Below are positions 16,700 through 25,014 of a stretch of 49,378 bases of DNA, in pieces. Position 1 is the first letter of the stretch. Every line of letters starts with the position of its first letter. Below the pieces are notes generated by a model, which did not search any database, had not been told where the DNA came from, and worked only from the letters and a program-made list of their open reading frames with translations. The DNA comes from Actinomycetes bacterium. GTDB lineage: Bacteria; Actinomycetota; Acidimicrobiia; Acidimicrobiales; Bog-793. The DNA lies in NCBI GenBank assembly GCA_021809425.1, contig JAKBAA010000014.1, positions 1 through 49,378 on the forward strand, written 5' to 3'. Position numbers and translations under genes: made by a program.

Positions 16700-17446
16700 C
16701 TATCGTCCGAGCATGTTGCCCAGCACGCCGCCGATGGCGCCCCCCTCCACGGCGGCGCGCTCTTCGCCGAGGAAGGGTCGGAGCGAGGCGGCCAGGATCG
16801 GCAGGGGCATGGACTGGAGCCACACCCTGCCGGGACCGGTGAGGACCACCAGCCAGTGGCCGTCGGCGCCGAAGTAGCGGTTGGCGATCCCGGCGACCCT
16901 CGTCATCTGGAAGGCGACGCTCTCCTGGAAGGCTCCGACGTGCCCCGGGTGCACGAGCAGGGACTGGCCGGCCGCCAGGTCGTAGGTGGTCACCTCGCCC
17001 GACAGCTCGACCCAGGCGGTGCCCGCCCCGTCGAGACGCTGGAGCACGAAGCCCTCCTTGCCGAACAGCATGCCGGGAAGGCCCTGGTTGAAACCGATCG
17101 ACGGGGTGATCCCCTCCGTCCCGCACACCCATCCGTGGCGGTGCACCAGGTACCCCTGACCGGCTGCCACCTCGAGCGGGAAGATGTGGCCGGGCACCTT
17201 CGAGGCGAAGGCGACCATGCCCTGGCCCCCGCTCGCCTGGTAGCGGGTCAGGAAGACGCTGCCGCCGCCCAGCGCCCGCTTCAGGCCGCCGAGCAGGCCG
17301 GCTCCCTGGCCGCCGGTCGTGGTCTGGGTCATCTGGACGTTCGGCGTCATCCAGGACAGCTCGCCGTGGTCGGACACGATGACGTCGCCCACATCGAGGA
17401 GCATCTCGAGCACCGGCATGGTGGAACCCTTCACCTGTGCTTGCAT
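16700..17446 (-). CDS. AIM24 family protein (TIGR00266-type)
   Basis: This 248-residue soluble beta-rich protein has the AIM24/TIGR00266 pattern: LLDVGDVIVSDHGELSWM near the start, a glycine-rich FLTRYQASGGQGMVAFASKVPGHI segment, then GQGYLVHRHGWVCG, GFVLQRLDGAGTAWVELSG, VHPGHVGAFQESV and a closing RYFGADGHWLVVLTGPGRVWLQSMP. The family folds as a double-stranded beta helix. The bacterial function is unknown; the yeast namesake is mitochondrial. ATG 17446 is chosen as the first in-frame ATG; an internal ATG at residue 10 is possible. It is followed by the 181-residue helical gene and preceded, after 45 bases, by the redox fusion gene. Confidence 0.85.
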   Translation of the reverse strand: MQAQVKGSTMPVLEMLLDVGDVIVSDHGELSWMTPNVQMTQTTTGGQGAGLLGGLKRALGGGSVFLTRYQASGGQGMVAFASKVPGHIFPLEVAAGQGYLVHRHGWVCGTEGITPSIGFNQGLPGMLFGKEGFVLQRLDGAGTAWVELSGEVTTYDLAAGQSLLVHPGHVGAFQESVAFQMTRVAGIANRYFGADGHWLVVLTGPGRVWLQSMPLPILAASLRPFLGEERAAVEGGAIGGVLGNMLGR

Positions 17447-17491
17447 CGGGCGTTCTCCTTTCGCCGCGGCCCGGCCCGTCGTCGTGCCGGC

Positions 17492-19570
17492 TCAGACCTT
17501 GCACTTGCTCGGGGTGCCCGTGACCTGCACCCAGCTGGTGCCCGGTCCGAGGCGCACGTAGGTGTTGCACGCTGCCATCGGATGCTGCAGGTCGAGCGGG
17601 CAGCGGGCGAGGCAGGCGTGGTAGTCGGTGTCGCAGCCACAACCATAGTTGCAGCAGTACTTCGTCTCGAGCTTGCACAGCGCGTCACAGAAGGCGGACT
17701 GGTGCAGACCGGTGTCGAGGCTGGTGAGGCTGTCGATGACGCCGTCGACAAGGGAGCCGCCGAGCGCCAGGGGGGTGAGCACGCCGACGGCGCCGCTCGC
17801 GCCGCTCGCCCCGATCAGGCCGAGGCCGCTCGAGAACAGCGAGGCGGCGAAGCCGGCCGCCACCCACCCCGGCGCCGAGAGTGCGGCGGCGGGCAACGTG
17901 GCAAGCGCGACGGCCACCCCGAGGGCGAACCCGCACAGGTCGGCGCAGCCGTAGCCGGCCGCCACCTCGGGGCGTTGCTCGACACCGGGCGCCGCCACCG
18001 CGCGGGCGTGGCCGGCGTGCGCCGGGGAGGCGCCGGCCGCCGGTGGGTGCGTGACGGGTGCGCGCACCACCTGGCCGGCGTCGACCGCCGCGACCTCGAC
18101 GAAGCGGCCGCGCGCGTCGAGGAGGGCCGCCCAGGCACGCTCGCCCGTGCCGGTCAGGTCGTAGACGAGCAACGCCCTCGGCGTGGCGCCTCCGCCGCCC
18201 GAGAAGGGCGTCAGGCTCGACAGGATCGTCAGCTTGCCGTCCTGGCCCATGCCGAGGGTGAAGGGTTCGTGCTCCTGGTGGAACCCCAGCCCGGCGAGCC
18301 AGGTGGCAAGCGCGCGAAACGCCCCCAGCTCGTTGGCGTACGAGGCGCAGAGCTTCTTCCCCGAGCACGCCTGGTGGCACGGCCGGCACGTCAGCTTCCT
18401 CGAGGCGGCGTCGTACGAGCAGACCGAGCACGTGCCGCAGGACGGGCAGCGAACCCCGCCTGCCGTCCCGGTCCCGGCCCGTGCCGACCGGGCGAGTCGC
18501 GCCGTGCGTCCGAGCGGGACGTAGGTGGCCAGCGCCCCGACCGCCAACGTGACGACCCGCCGGCGGCTGAGGACGGGCGGGGCGGCTTCGGCGAGGTGCA
18601 CCCGGGCGTCGGCGTGCCCGTCGTTCCCAGCGGGCCCCTCGTGCCCAGCGGGCCCCTCGTGACCGGCGCGCCCGGCGAGCACAGCGGTGACCTCGGCGGC
18701 ACCGACCGACGTGCGCAGCACGCGCCCGGTGGGGTCCAGCTCGACGGCCGTCGGCGTGGCGACCAGCCCGAACCGCCGGGCCAACGCCCCGTCGTCGCCC
18801 ACGACCGCCGATGCCCCGGCCACGGCACGGCGCAGCTCGCCGTCGACCGCGGCCGGCGAGGGGGTGACGACGACAAGTGGCGGCATGGCCCGCGACGCCG
18901 CCCGGGCGCGCAGGGGAGCGAGCAGCGACCGGCAGGCGGAGCAGCCCGGGGCGACGAAGACGAGCAGCGTCGGCCCCCCCTCGTCGAGCAGCCGGGAGAG
19001 CGAGGTCGCCTCCCCGCGAAGGGTGTGCAGCGGCAGGTCGAGGGTGGCCGGGTCTCGCCGGGCGCGGAGCCGCTCGATCGGTGCGGTCGCGACGAGCACC
19101 ACCGCGAGCGCGCCGGCGACGAGCGCCGCGGAGCGCCATGCCCCGAGGCGCACCGCCTCGGACCACAGCGCGCGCTCCGGGCGAGCGAGCGCCACGACGA
19201 GGGCGGCCACGAAGAGGACGGCGTTGCGCCACAGCGGACGAGCGTCGGCGAGCGACCCGCCCCGCTCCCCGAAGCAGCCGCAGGCGACCCGGCGGCCGGC
19301 CGCCCGGTTGCGGAGGAGCAAGGCGGAGAAGACGACGAGGAGCGCCGCACACGTCCAGGCCGCGAGGCGTGCCGTCCTGCCGGCCAGGAGCGCCATGGCG
19401 GCTGTTGCCTCGACGGCGGGCACCGCCCGGACGGCCGGCCCGAGCAGCCCGGGCAGGGCGAAGCGCTCGAGCAGCGCCGTGGCGTGTCGACGGTTCGCCA
19501 CCTTCCCGGCCGCGGCGACGAAGAAGAAGGCGGCGAGCGCCAGCCGCAGTGCCGTGAGCACCACTCCCAT
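17492..19570 (-). CDS. MauE-thioredoxin-Cys-rich membrane fusion protein
   Basis: This 692-residue fusion starts at ATG 19570. Residues 1-160 are a four-helix MauE/DoxX-like membrane domain with the CGCF cysteine pair at 97-100. Residues about 175-300 are a TlpA-like thioredoxin fold with CSAC at 210-213 and the cis-proline ATPT at 271-274. A short collagen-like Gly-rich repeat (about 303-318) leads to a second membrane segment with a twin-arginine-like SRRRVVTLAVGAL (335-347). A Cys cluster at 375-408 (CPSCGTCSVC, then CRPC and C...C), a Gly/Ala-rich hydrophobic region (545-610) and a C-terminal Cys cluster (628-670, including KYCCNYGCGC) follow. MauE-type proteins help form disulfides in methylamine dehydrogenase; here the tail may be the fused client. 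That is inference. I know no described protein with this full order. Confidence 0.8.
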   Translation of the reverse strand: MGVVLTALRLALAAFFFVAAAGKVANRRHATALLERFALPGLLGPAVRAVPAVEATAAMALLAGRTARLAAWTCAALLVVFSALLLRNRAAGRRVACGCFGERGGSLADARPLWRNAVLFVAALVVALARPERALWSEAVRLGAWRSAALVAGALAVVLVATAPIERLRARRDPATLDLPLHTLRGEATSLSRLLDEGGPTLLVFVAPGCSACRSLLAPLRARAASRAMPPLVVVTPSPAAVDGELRRAVAGASAVVGDDGALARRFGLVATPTAVELDPTGRVLRTSVGAAEVTAVLAGRAGHEGPAGHEGPAGNDGHADARVHLAEAAPPVLSRRRVVTLAVGALATYVPLGRTARLARSARAGTGTAGGVRCPSCGTCSVCSYDAASRKLTCRPCHQACSGKKLCASYANELGAFRALATWLAGLGFHQEHEPFTLGMGQDGKLTILSSLTPFSGGGGATPRALLVYDLTGTGERAWAALLDARGRFVEVAAVDAGQVVRAPVTHPPAAGASPAHAGHARAVAAPGVEQRPEVAAGYGCADLCGFALGVAVALATLPAAALSAPGWVAAGFAASLFSSGLGLIGASGASGAVGVLTPLALGGSLVDGVIDSLTSLDTGLHQSAFCDALCKLETKYCCNYGCGCDTDYHACLARCPLDLQHPMAACNTYVRLGPGTSWVQVTGTPSKCKV

Positions 19571-19606
19571 CTGATCCCCCCGACTGCGGTCGTCGCCGGC
19601 CCGCCC

Positions 19607-20413
19607 CTACGGCGTGTACCGGACCAGCACTTCGGACCCGGTCGCCACGTTGGTGCTGTGGCCCATCACCGAGGTGCTGACGGTGCCGCCACCGGTCTCG
19701 ACCAGTCCGACGTTCTTGACGAGGAACACCGCAAAGCTCGCCGTGTCGGAGAAGGAGATGCCCGACTCGCTGGCGCTGACCTTGAGCACCATCTGCAGCT
19801 TCTCGGCGCTGTAGCTCCCGGCCGGCACGTGCACCGGCGTCACCCCCATGCTCGTGACGGTCTCGGTCAGGTGCTCGTGCATCGGTGTCGGAAGCCCCAT
19901 GACCGAGGTGGTGAGCTCGGCGGTGAAGTGGCAGGCGTGGCACGAGATGATCTGTGCCGCGCTCGGGATGAAGTAGCTCCCCGCTCCGCTGATCGTCGCC
20001 TTGGCCGAACCGCTCCCCGCGCTGGCCTGGACCTCGATCGAGCCGTTGGCCCCGATGACGTACTGGGCGGTGAACGCGCCGGCCGCGGTGGTGTCCTGGA
20101 TCTCCACCGCCTCTCCGGCCGCCGTCCGGTGGGCACCGGCGACGTGGACCACCATGACCGAGCCGGCGGCCGGCCCTCCCACCTCCTCGTACTTCCACGT
20201 CGACCCGGCGACCAGGGGGAAATAGGGATTGCCACTCGGGTCGGCGAGGGCCGGTCGAGTGGCGGCGCCCGCGGTCGCGCCGTCGACGAGCGCGATCGGG
20301 GCGATCAGGGTCGCAGCGGCGAGCAGGGCCTTCGCGCCCGACGACGTTGCCGGCACCGTGGCATCCTCCTTTGCGGGCGGGGCCCGCATCGCGGTCGGGG
20401 TGGGCTCGGTCAA
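19607..20413 (-). CDS. secreted beta-rich protein with one CxxCH motif
   Basis: This 268-residue protein starts at ATG 20413. The first hydrophobic stretch (about residues 28-50, ALLAAATLIAPIALVDGATAGA) looks like a signal peptide, followed by YFPLVAGSTWKYEE, a strand pattern common in secreted DUF3108-like proteins. The rest is beta-rich and Ser/Thr/Val-rich. CHACH at 158-162 matches the CxxCH signature used to attach c-type heme; these are the only two cysteines. The stop of the upstream 93-residue gene overlaps this start by 4 bases, and the MauE-thioredoxin fusion follows after 36 bases. The neighbours hint that its cysteines are handled by the fusion protein. Function is unknown. Confidence 0.75.
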   Translation of the reverse strand: MTEPTPTAMRAPPAKEDATVPATSSGAKALLAAATLIAPIALVDGATAGAATRPALADPSGNPYFPLVAGSTWKYEEVGGPAAGSVMVVHVAGAHRTAAGEAVEIQDTTAAGAFTAQYVIGANGSIEVQASAGSGSAKATISGAGSYFIPSAAQIISCHACHFTAELTTSVMGLPTPMHEHLTETVTSMGVTPVHVPAGSYSAEKLQMVLKVSASESGISFSDTASFAVFLVKNVGLVETGGGTVSTSVMGHSTNVATGSEVLVRYTP

Positions 20414-20691
20414 GCCTCCGGGGTGGACGGCCCCGGGGCCGGCGCCGCGCCCGATTGCTCGTCGAGCGACGCCGGCCCACCCACCTGGTCCGTCCGTCGC
20501 CTGAGCACCTCCAGCGTCTCCACGAGGCCGAACCAGCCGGAGAACGCCAACGCCGTCCCGTCGTCCTCGCGGGCGAGGGAGCCGGCGAGGGTGTCACCGG
20601 GTTCGATGGTCAGCTGCAGCACCAGACGCTCGGCGCTCACGCCGTGAGCTTGGCCGGGCCCGGCAGGTCGAGCATCGGGGAGGTCCCCCAT
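20410..20691 (-). CDS. small protein between LuxR regulator and CxxCH protein, function unknown
   Basis: This 93-residue soluble ORF starts at ATG 20691, with an internal GTG at 20640 as a possible alternative giving VSAERLVLQL. The central part (LVLQLTIEPGDTLAGSLAREDDGTALAFSGWFGLVETLEVLR) looks like a compact alpha/beta fold; the tail is Pro/Ala-rich. There are no cysteines and no membrane segment. Its stop overlaps the start of the CxxCH gene by 4 bases (ATGA type), and its start is 42 bases from the regulator stop, placing it between regulator and redox genes. I do not recognise the family with certainty. Confidence 0.65.
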   Translation of the reverse strand: MGDLPDARPAGPGQAHGVSAERLVLQLTIEPGDTLAGSLAREDDGTALAFSGWFGLVETLEVLRRRTDQVGGPASLDEQSGAAPAPGPSTPEA

Positions 20692-20733
20692 TGCTAACGG
20701 CGATGACCCCTCCTCGCCCGGCCCGGTGGCGGG

Positions 20734-23526
20734 CTACGCCTCGGGGTGCCGGCCCGGCAGGTCCTCGCGGGCCCGGGTGGCACGGATCAGGTCTCGCCGG
20801 GAGGCCAGCCCGAGCTTGGCATAGGCCCGGGAAAGGTGGTGCTCGACGGTCTTCACGGAGAGGAAGAGCTGCTGGGCGATCTCCGGGTTGGTGAGCCCTT
20901 GACCCGCCAGCTCGGCTGCCCGCAGCTCCATGGCGGTGAGCTCGCCGGTCGGACGCGTCCGTGCGCGCCGCCCTCCCGCCAGGGCGAGCTCGTCGTTGGC
21001 CATGGCCTGGAGCCGCCGCGCCCCGGTCCCGTCCAGCGCGGCGAGGGCCTGGTGCAGCACGTCACGCGCCCGGACCAGCGCCCCGCCGTGGCGGAGGAAG
21101 CGGCCGTACAAGACGAGGGTCTCTGCCGCTGCCAGTGGCATGGCGACCGCCCGGTTGTGCGCCAAGGCCCGCTCGAACGCCGCCTCGGCGGCGGGCCGGT
21201 CGCCGGCCCGCCAGGCCACGAGGGCGGTGCCGCTGGCAGCGACGGCGCGGGGCGCGTGGCACGGGAGGGGCTCGCACACCCGCTCGAGCGACGCCACCAG
21301 CCCCGCCGCCCGGTCGAGCCGGCCGGCCGTGACCAGGGCCTCGATGGCGGCGCCGTGCCACGGGACGACGCACGGCTCGGTGATCCCCGATGCCTCGGCC
21401 GTGCGCTCGGCGCGTTCGGCCGCCTCCACCGCCCCGCCCACGTCGCCGCGACGCAGCTTCTCCCGGCACTCGAGCAGGCAGAGCCAGAGCCGAAGGTACG
21501 GGGCGCCCCCGATCCCTTCGAGAGCCTGCTCCACCCTGCCCGCCCAGGTGGAGCTGGCGGCCCAGTCGGCCTGCTCGTAGTGGGTGTGGGCGAGCCCGAC
21601 CCAGGCGAACGGCGCAAGGCTCGGGACCAGCTCGGCGACGGCGGCGGCCTCGGCGACCAGCTCGCGCGCACGATCGAGCTGGCCACGGCGCCAGAGCACG
21701 TCGGCGTGGTTGATGGCAAGAGTCTGGTAGGTGACGGCGGCGCCCTGGTGCCGTGCCGCCTCCATCAACGAGGCGAACACGAGCTCGCAGTCCTCGAAGC
21801 GCTCGAAGACCTTGGCCAGGAGCGCGTAGGCGAACACGATGTCCCACGCCCAGGAGGCGCGCGACCGGTCCAGCACGAGGCGGGCCTTGGCGGCGGCGGC
21901 GATGTCGTCGAGCGACGCGGGGTCACCGGTGACGCAGGCGAGGTTCCCCTCCGCGATGGCTGCCGCCAACCGCAGCCCTTCGCCGGCCGACGGCGAGCCG
22001 TCGACGATGCCGACGGCGCGCCGAACCGTGCGCAGCGCATGGCGCGGTCCCTCGAAGTAGTGGGCGATGAAGGCCCCGTCCAGGAGGATCTCGGCCGCGA
22101 GGTCCGGGTTGGAGGGCTCGGCGAGGGCGCTCGCCTCGTCGAAGCGCCGCTTGGCCTCCGGGTAGCGCCCGGCCGCCAGCAGCACCCTCGCCTGGGCCCT
22201 CGCACCGGCCACCTGCTCGGACGGGTGGATGTCCTGCCGGGCGAGCAGCTCGTCGAGCGCCTGCTCGGCCAGGGGCACGTTCCCGGCAACGAGCGCCGCC
22301 TCCGCCAGCTCGAAGTACAACGAGGGGGCTGGCGACGGACCGGAAAGGGCGAGGGCCGCCTGGAGGTGGCCGGCGGCCGTCGCCGCGGCCCCCGCGGCGA
22401 GCGCCTGACGGCCCGCCTCGGCGACCACGGCGACAGCGTCGGCGTCCCCCTTGAGCTGCGCCGCCACGGCGTGGGGCGCCGCCTCGGTCACGCCTGCGCC
22501 CTCGGCCAGCAGGGCGCGGAAGGCCCGGGCGTGCAAGCCGAGGCGCAGGCCCGGGAAGAGGTCGTCGTAGAGGGCCTGGCGGAAGAGGGGATGCACGAAC
22601 TCTGCCTGGCCGTTCCCCAGCACCCGCAGGAGGCCGGCGCGATCGAGCGCCTCCATGGCGACGAGGGTGTCGTCGAGCGGTTGGTCCGAGATCCGTTGCA
22701 CGAGGGCTGGCCAGAATCTCGTCCCGAGCACGCTGGCCGTGCGCGCCCAGCGGAGCGCCGCGGCCCCGACCCCCGCAAAGCGGGGCAGGAAGACCCGCTC
22801 GCCCAGCCGGCTCGTCGGACCCCCGAGGAGGTCCTCCCCGCGCAGCCGTGCGTCGGCGACCTCTCCGAGCAGCACCGGGTTGCCGGCGCAGGCCGAGCTC
22901 GCCCGCTCGACGAACCCGGTCGGCAGGTCGCCGCCCAGTCGGTCCTCGAGCAGGGTGGCGCAGGCGCGCTCGGAGAGGGGTTGGAGGCGCTCCAGGACGG
23001 CGTAGCCGTCGGCGACGAGGGAGCGCGCATGGTCGACGGCCCCGGCGGGCCACGGCCGGGCCGCGGCGACGACGGCCACCGGGAGGCCCTCGGTCCGCCG
23101 GCACAGCAGGTCGAGGAGCTCGACCGAGTCGGCGTCGGCCCAGTGGAGGTCGTCGACGACCAGCAGCAGCGGCGCCGGGGCGCGATGGCGCAGCCAGTCC
23201 AAGATGGTGCTGTACCGGTGGAGGCGGGCCTCGGCGGAGCCCGCACCAGCGGCTCCGGGCGAGGCGCCCGTCGCCTGGACGACCGCGCCGGCGAAGCCGG
23301 CGAGGAGCCGGTCGAGCAGGCCGAACGGGACCGACTGCTCGAGCTCGGAGCAGGCCGCCTTGGCGACCGTGAAGCCGGCGGCACCCGTCGCGCACTGGGC
23401 GAGCAACGTGGTCTTTCCGAGACCCGGCTCGCCCACGAGGAACACGGTGCTGCCCCGACCCTGCCGTGCGCCGGCAAGGGCCGCCGCGACGGCGGCGCGG
23501 GGGGCCTCCCGCTCGAGAAGGTCCAC
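20734..23526 (-). CDS. large ATP-binding LuxR-family (LAL/MalT-type) transcriptional regulator
   Basis: This 930-residue protein combines an N-terminal AAA/STAND NTPase with a C-terminal LuxR DNA-binding domain. Walker A is GEPGLGKT (residues 32-39) and Walker B LLLVVDDLHW (120-129). The middle (about 380-840) is helical, Ala-rich and TPR-like, probably the inducer-sensing part. The C-terminal HTH (LTAMELRAAELAGQGLTNPEIAQQLFLSVKTVEHHLSRAYAKLG) is intact. ATG 23526 gives the usual short MDLLERE start. LAL proteins activate nearby genes after ligand and ATP binding. The genes directly downstream on the same strand are the 93-residue ORF, the CxxCH protein and the redox fusion, so these are the likely targets, by inference. 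The 238 bases upstream (23527-23764) hold no gene and presumably contain its promoter. Confidence 0.92.
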   Translation of the reverse strand: MDLLEREAPRAAVAAALAGARQGRGSTVFLVGEPGLGKTTLLAQCATGAAGFTVAKAACSELEQSVPFGLLDRLLAGFAGAVVQATGASPGAAGAGSAEARLHRYSTILDWLRHRAPAPLLLVVDDLHWADADSVELLDLLCRRTEGLPVAVVAAARPWPAGAVDHARSLVADGYAVLERLQPLSERACATLLEDRLGGDLPTGFVERASSACAGNPVLLGEVADARLRGEDLLGGPTSRLGERVFLPRFAGVGAAALRWARTASVLGTRFWPALVQRISDQPLDDTLVAMEALDRAGLLRVLGNGQAEFVHPLFRQALYDDLFPGLRLGLHARAFRALLAEGAGVTEAAPHAVAAQLKGDADAVAVVAEAGRQALAAGAAATAAGHLQAALALSGPSPAPSLYFELAEAALVAGNVPLAEQALDELLARQDIHPSEQVAGARAQARVLLAAGRYPEAKRRFDEASALAEPSNPDLAAEILLDGAFIAHYFEGPRHALRTVRRAVGIVDGSPSAGEGLRLAAAIAEGNLACVTGDPASLDDIAAAAKARLVLDRSRASWAWDIVFAYALLAKVFERFEDCELVFASLMEAARHQGAAVTYQTLAINHADVLWRRGQLDRARELVAEAAAVAELVPSLAPFAWVGLAHTHYEQADWAASSTWAGRVEQALEGIGGAPYLRLWLCLLECREKLRRGDVGGAVEAAERAERTAEASGITEPCVVPWHGAAIEALVTAGRLDRAAGLVASLERVCEPLPCHAPRAVAASGTALVAWRAGDRPAAEAAFERALAHNRAVAMPLAAAETLVLYGRFLRHGGALVRARDVLHQALAALDGTGARRLQAMANDELALAGGRRARTRPTGELTAMELRAAELAGQGLTNPEIAQQLFLSVKTVEHHLSRAYAKLGLASRRDLIRATRAREDLPGRHPEA

Positions 23527-23764
23527 GGCGGTCGGGCGTCAGCCTTCGGGAGCGCCCCGGCGTCGAGGTGGCGCGGCGCCTCCCTCGGGCATCCCAGCGC
23601 ACGTCCCGTGCATGCAGGTCATCGTTCCTCGAAGCGTGCCAGCCGGTACCGGTCGCCTGCGACGCTAGCCGTTCCGGTTCCCGGACACCTGTGTGGCCCC
23701 GGGGAGGAGGAGCCCCTGCGCGAGAGGAAGGCCACCAGGGACCGTGCCCAGCCGAGCTCGCGCC

Positions 23765-24733
23765 TCAGCAGGCGTAGTCGCCGTCGACGGGGTGACTGAA
23801 CCACTGCGTCACCGTCACCGTGCCCCCGGTGAAGGACGCCTGCGCGCAGTTCGACACGGCCCCGGAGAGGCTCCGTGCTCCGGGGAGCCAGACGGGGATC
23901 CCGTCCAGGGACCCCAGCGACGTGGCGGTGCCCCCGGTGATGGTGTCCCACTGGCTGGAGGTCGAGTACGCCCCGATCGTGGTCGCCCCGGCGGCCTGTA
24001 GCCCCGCGAGCGTGCCCTGGAGGTCGGCGGCGTTCATCGTGGTGTCCGTCTGCCACGTGTTCGCCGTCTCGACGTCGAGCCACCACGGATAGCTCGCAGC
24101 CGTCGCAGGGACGGCGACCGGGGGGGACTGGCCGTCGATGGCGCCCGCCGCGGCCGCGAGCCAGCTCGCGTCCTGCGCCGCCATGTTGTAGCCGTACTGC
24201 CAGGCGCAGGCATCGCTGTTCGCGCCGACGACGCTGGTGGTGGTCGTGAGCGCGACGGTCGTCGTGGCGCAGGACCCGTACGGTGTGCTGCCCGAGGTGG
24301 GCCAGTCCGCCACGACCGTGCCGTTGTCGACGTTCCCGGGATCGGCCGTGTTGACGTACAGCGACGCCTTCGGTTGGCTCGTGCTGCCGTCCGTCGAGGC
24401 GACCGCCCAGTACAGCTCGCTCTGGGCGTAGCTCGGGTACGACGCCGACGGCCCGAGGCACGGGTTGAGGTCGTTGGCGAGCCCGCCGTCCACGCCGACG
24501 ATGCCGAACGCGGACGCCGAAGGAAGGCTGCTCCCACACTGCGGGTAGGAGACGTCGTTGCCGGTTGGCACAGAGACGCTGCCACCGCCACCGCCGCCCC
24601 CGCCGGGGCCACCACCGGCGCCGGTCGGCTTCGCTGCGAGCGCCGGAAGGGCACCGCCGACCAGGAGCACGGTGGCGAGCACGGCAGGCACGAAGAGTCG
24701 ACCGGCCCGCACGGCAATCCTCTGCGTTCGCAT
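23765..24733 (-). CDS. secreted DUF1906/GH25-like protein
   Basis: This 322-residue secreted protein starts at ATG 24733 with a signal peptide (VRAGRLFVPAVLATVLLVGGALPALAA). A glycine-only linker (about residues 40-50) is followed by a TIM-barrel-like domain: GNDVSYPQCGSSLPSASAFGIVGVDGG, a LYVNTADPG strand, AWQYGYNMAAQDA, YPWWLDVETANTW, GAYSTSSQWDTITGG and a closing VTVTQWFSHPVDGDYAC. The YPWWLDVE strand corresponds to the acidic strand of GH25-like/DUF1906 glycoside hydrolases, which suggests binding or cleavage of wall polysaccharide, by inference. The long upstream in-frame extension to 25393 is not coding. It is flanked by the regulator and the HNH gene; 24734-25014 shows no gene. Confidence 0.82.
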   Translation of the reverse strand: MRTQRIAVRAGRLFVPAVLATVLLVGGALPALAAKPTGAGGGPGGGGGGGGSVSVPTGNDVSYPQCGSSLPSASAFGIVGVDGGLANDLNPCLGPSASYPSYAQSELYWAVASTDGSTSQPKASLYVNTADPGNVDNGTVVADWPTSGSTPYGSCATTTVALTTTTSVVGANSDACAWQYGYNMAAQDASWLAAAAGAIDGQSPPVAVPATAASYPWWLDVETANTWQTDTTMNAADLQGTLAGLQAAGATTIGAYSTSSQWDTITGGTATSLGSLDGIPVWLPGARSLSGAVSNCAQASFTGGTVTVTQWFSHPVDGDYAC

Positions 24734-25014
24734 GGCCCGTGTCTCCTTCGGTCGCCCGCTCGCCGACGCGCAGAGGCTAGCCCGCCGCGGCCAGCCTGCC
24801 AGGGCTCGCCCTTCCCGCACGCCGGCGCGAGCGGGCCGGGGCGCCCGCCGGCACGGCGCGCCGTGCAGCGTTCGTGCAGGTGCCGGTGGCGACGACACCG
24901 CCGATCTCGAGCGCGGCTGGCGCTCCGGCGGGCGCGGGACGGCCCGAGCGGTACGCCCCAAGCCCCCGGCAACCTCCGAGGCGTGTCCCTTCGCGCGCCC
25001 GCGAGGTAGCTGCG

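Noticed and set aside
16109-20647. Plus-strand frame of 1512 residues
   Set aside because: It is antisense to at least five supported minus-strand genes and has no recognisable domain.
20746-23799. Plus-strand frame of 1017 residues opposite the LuxR-type regulator
   Set aside because: It has shadow composition only. The regulator's Walker and HTH motifs are on the minus strand.
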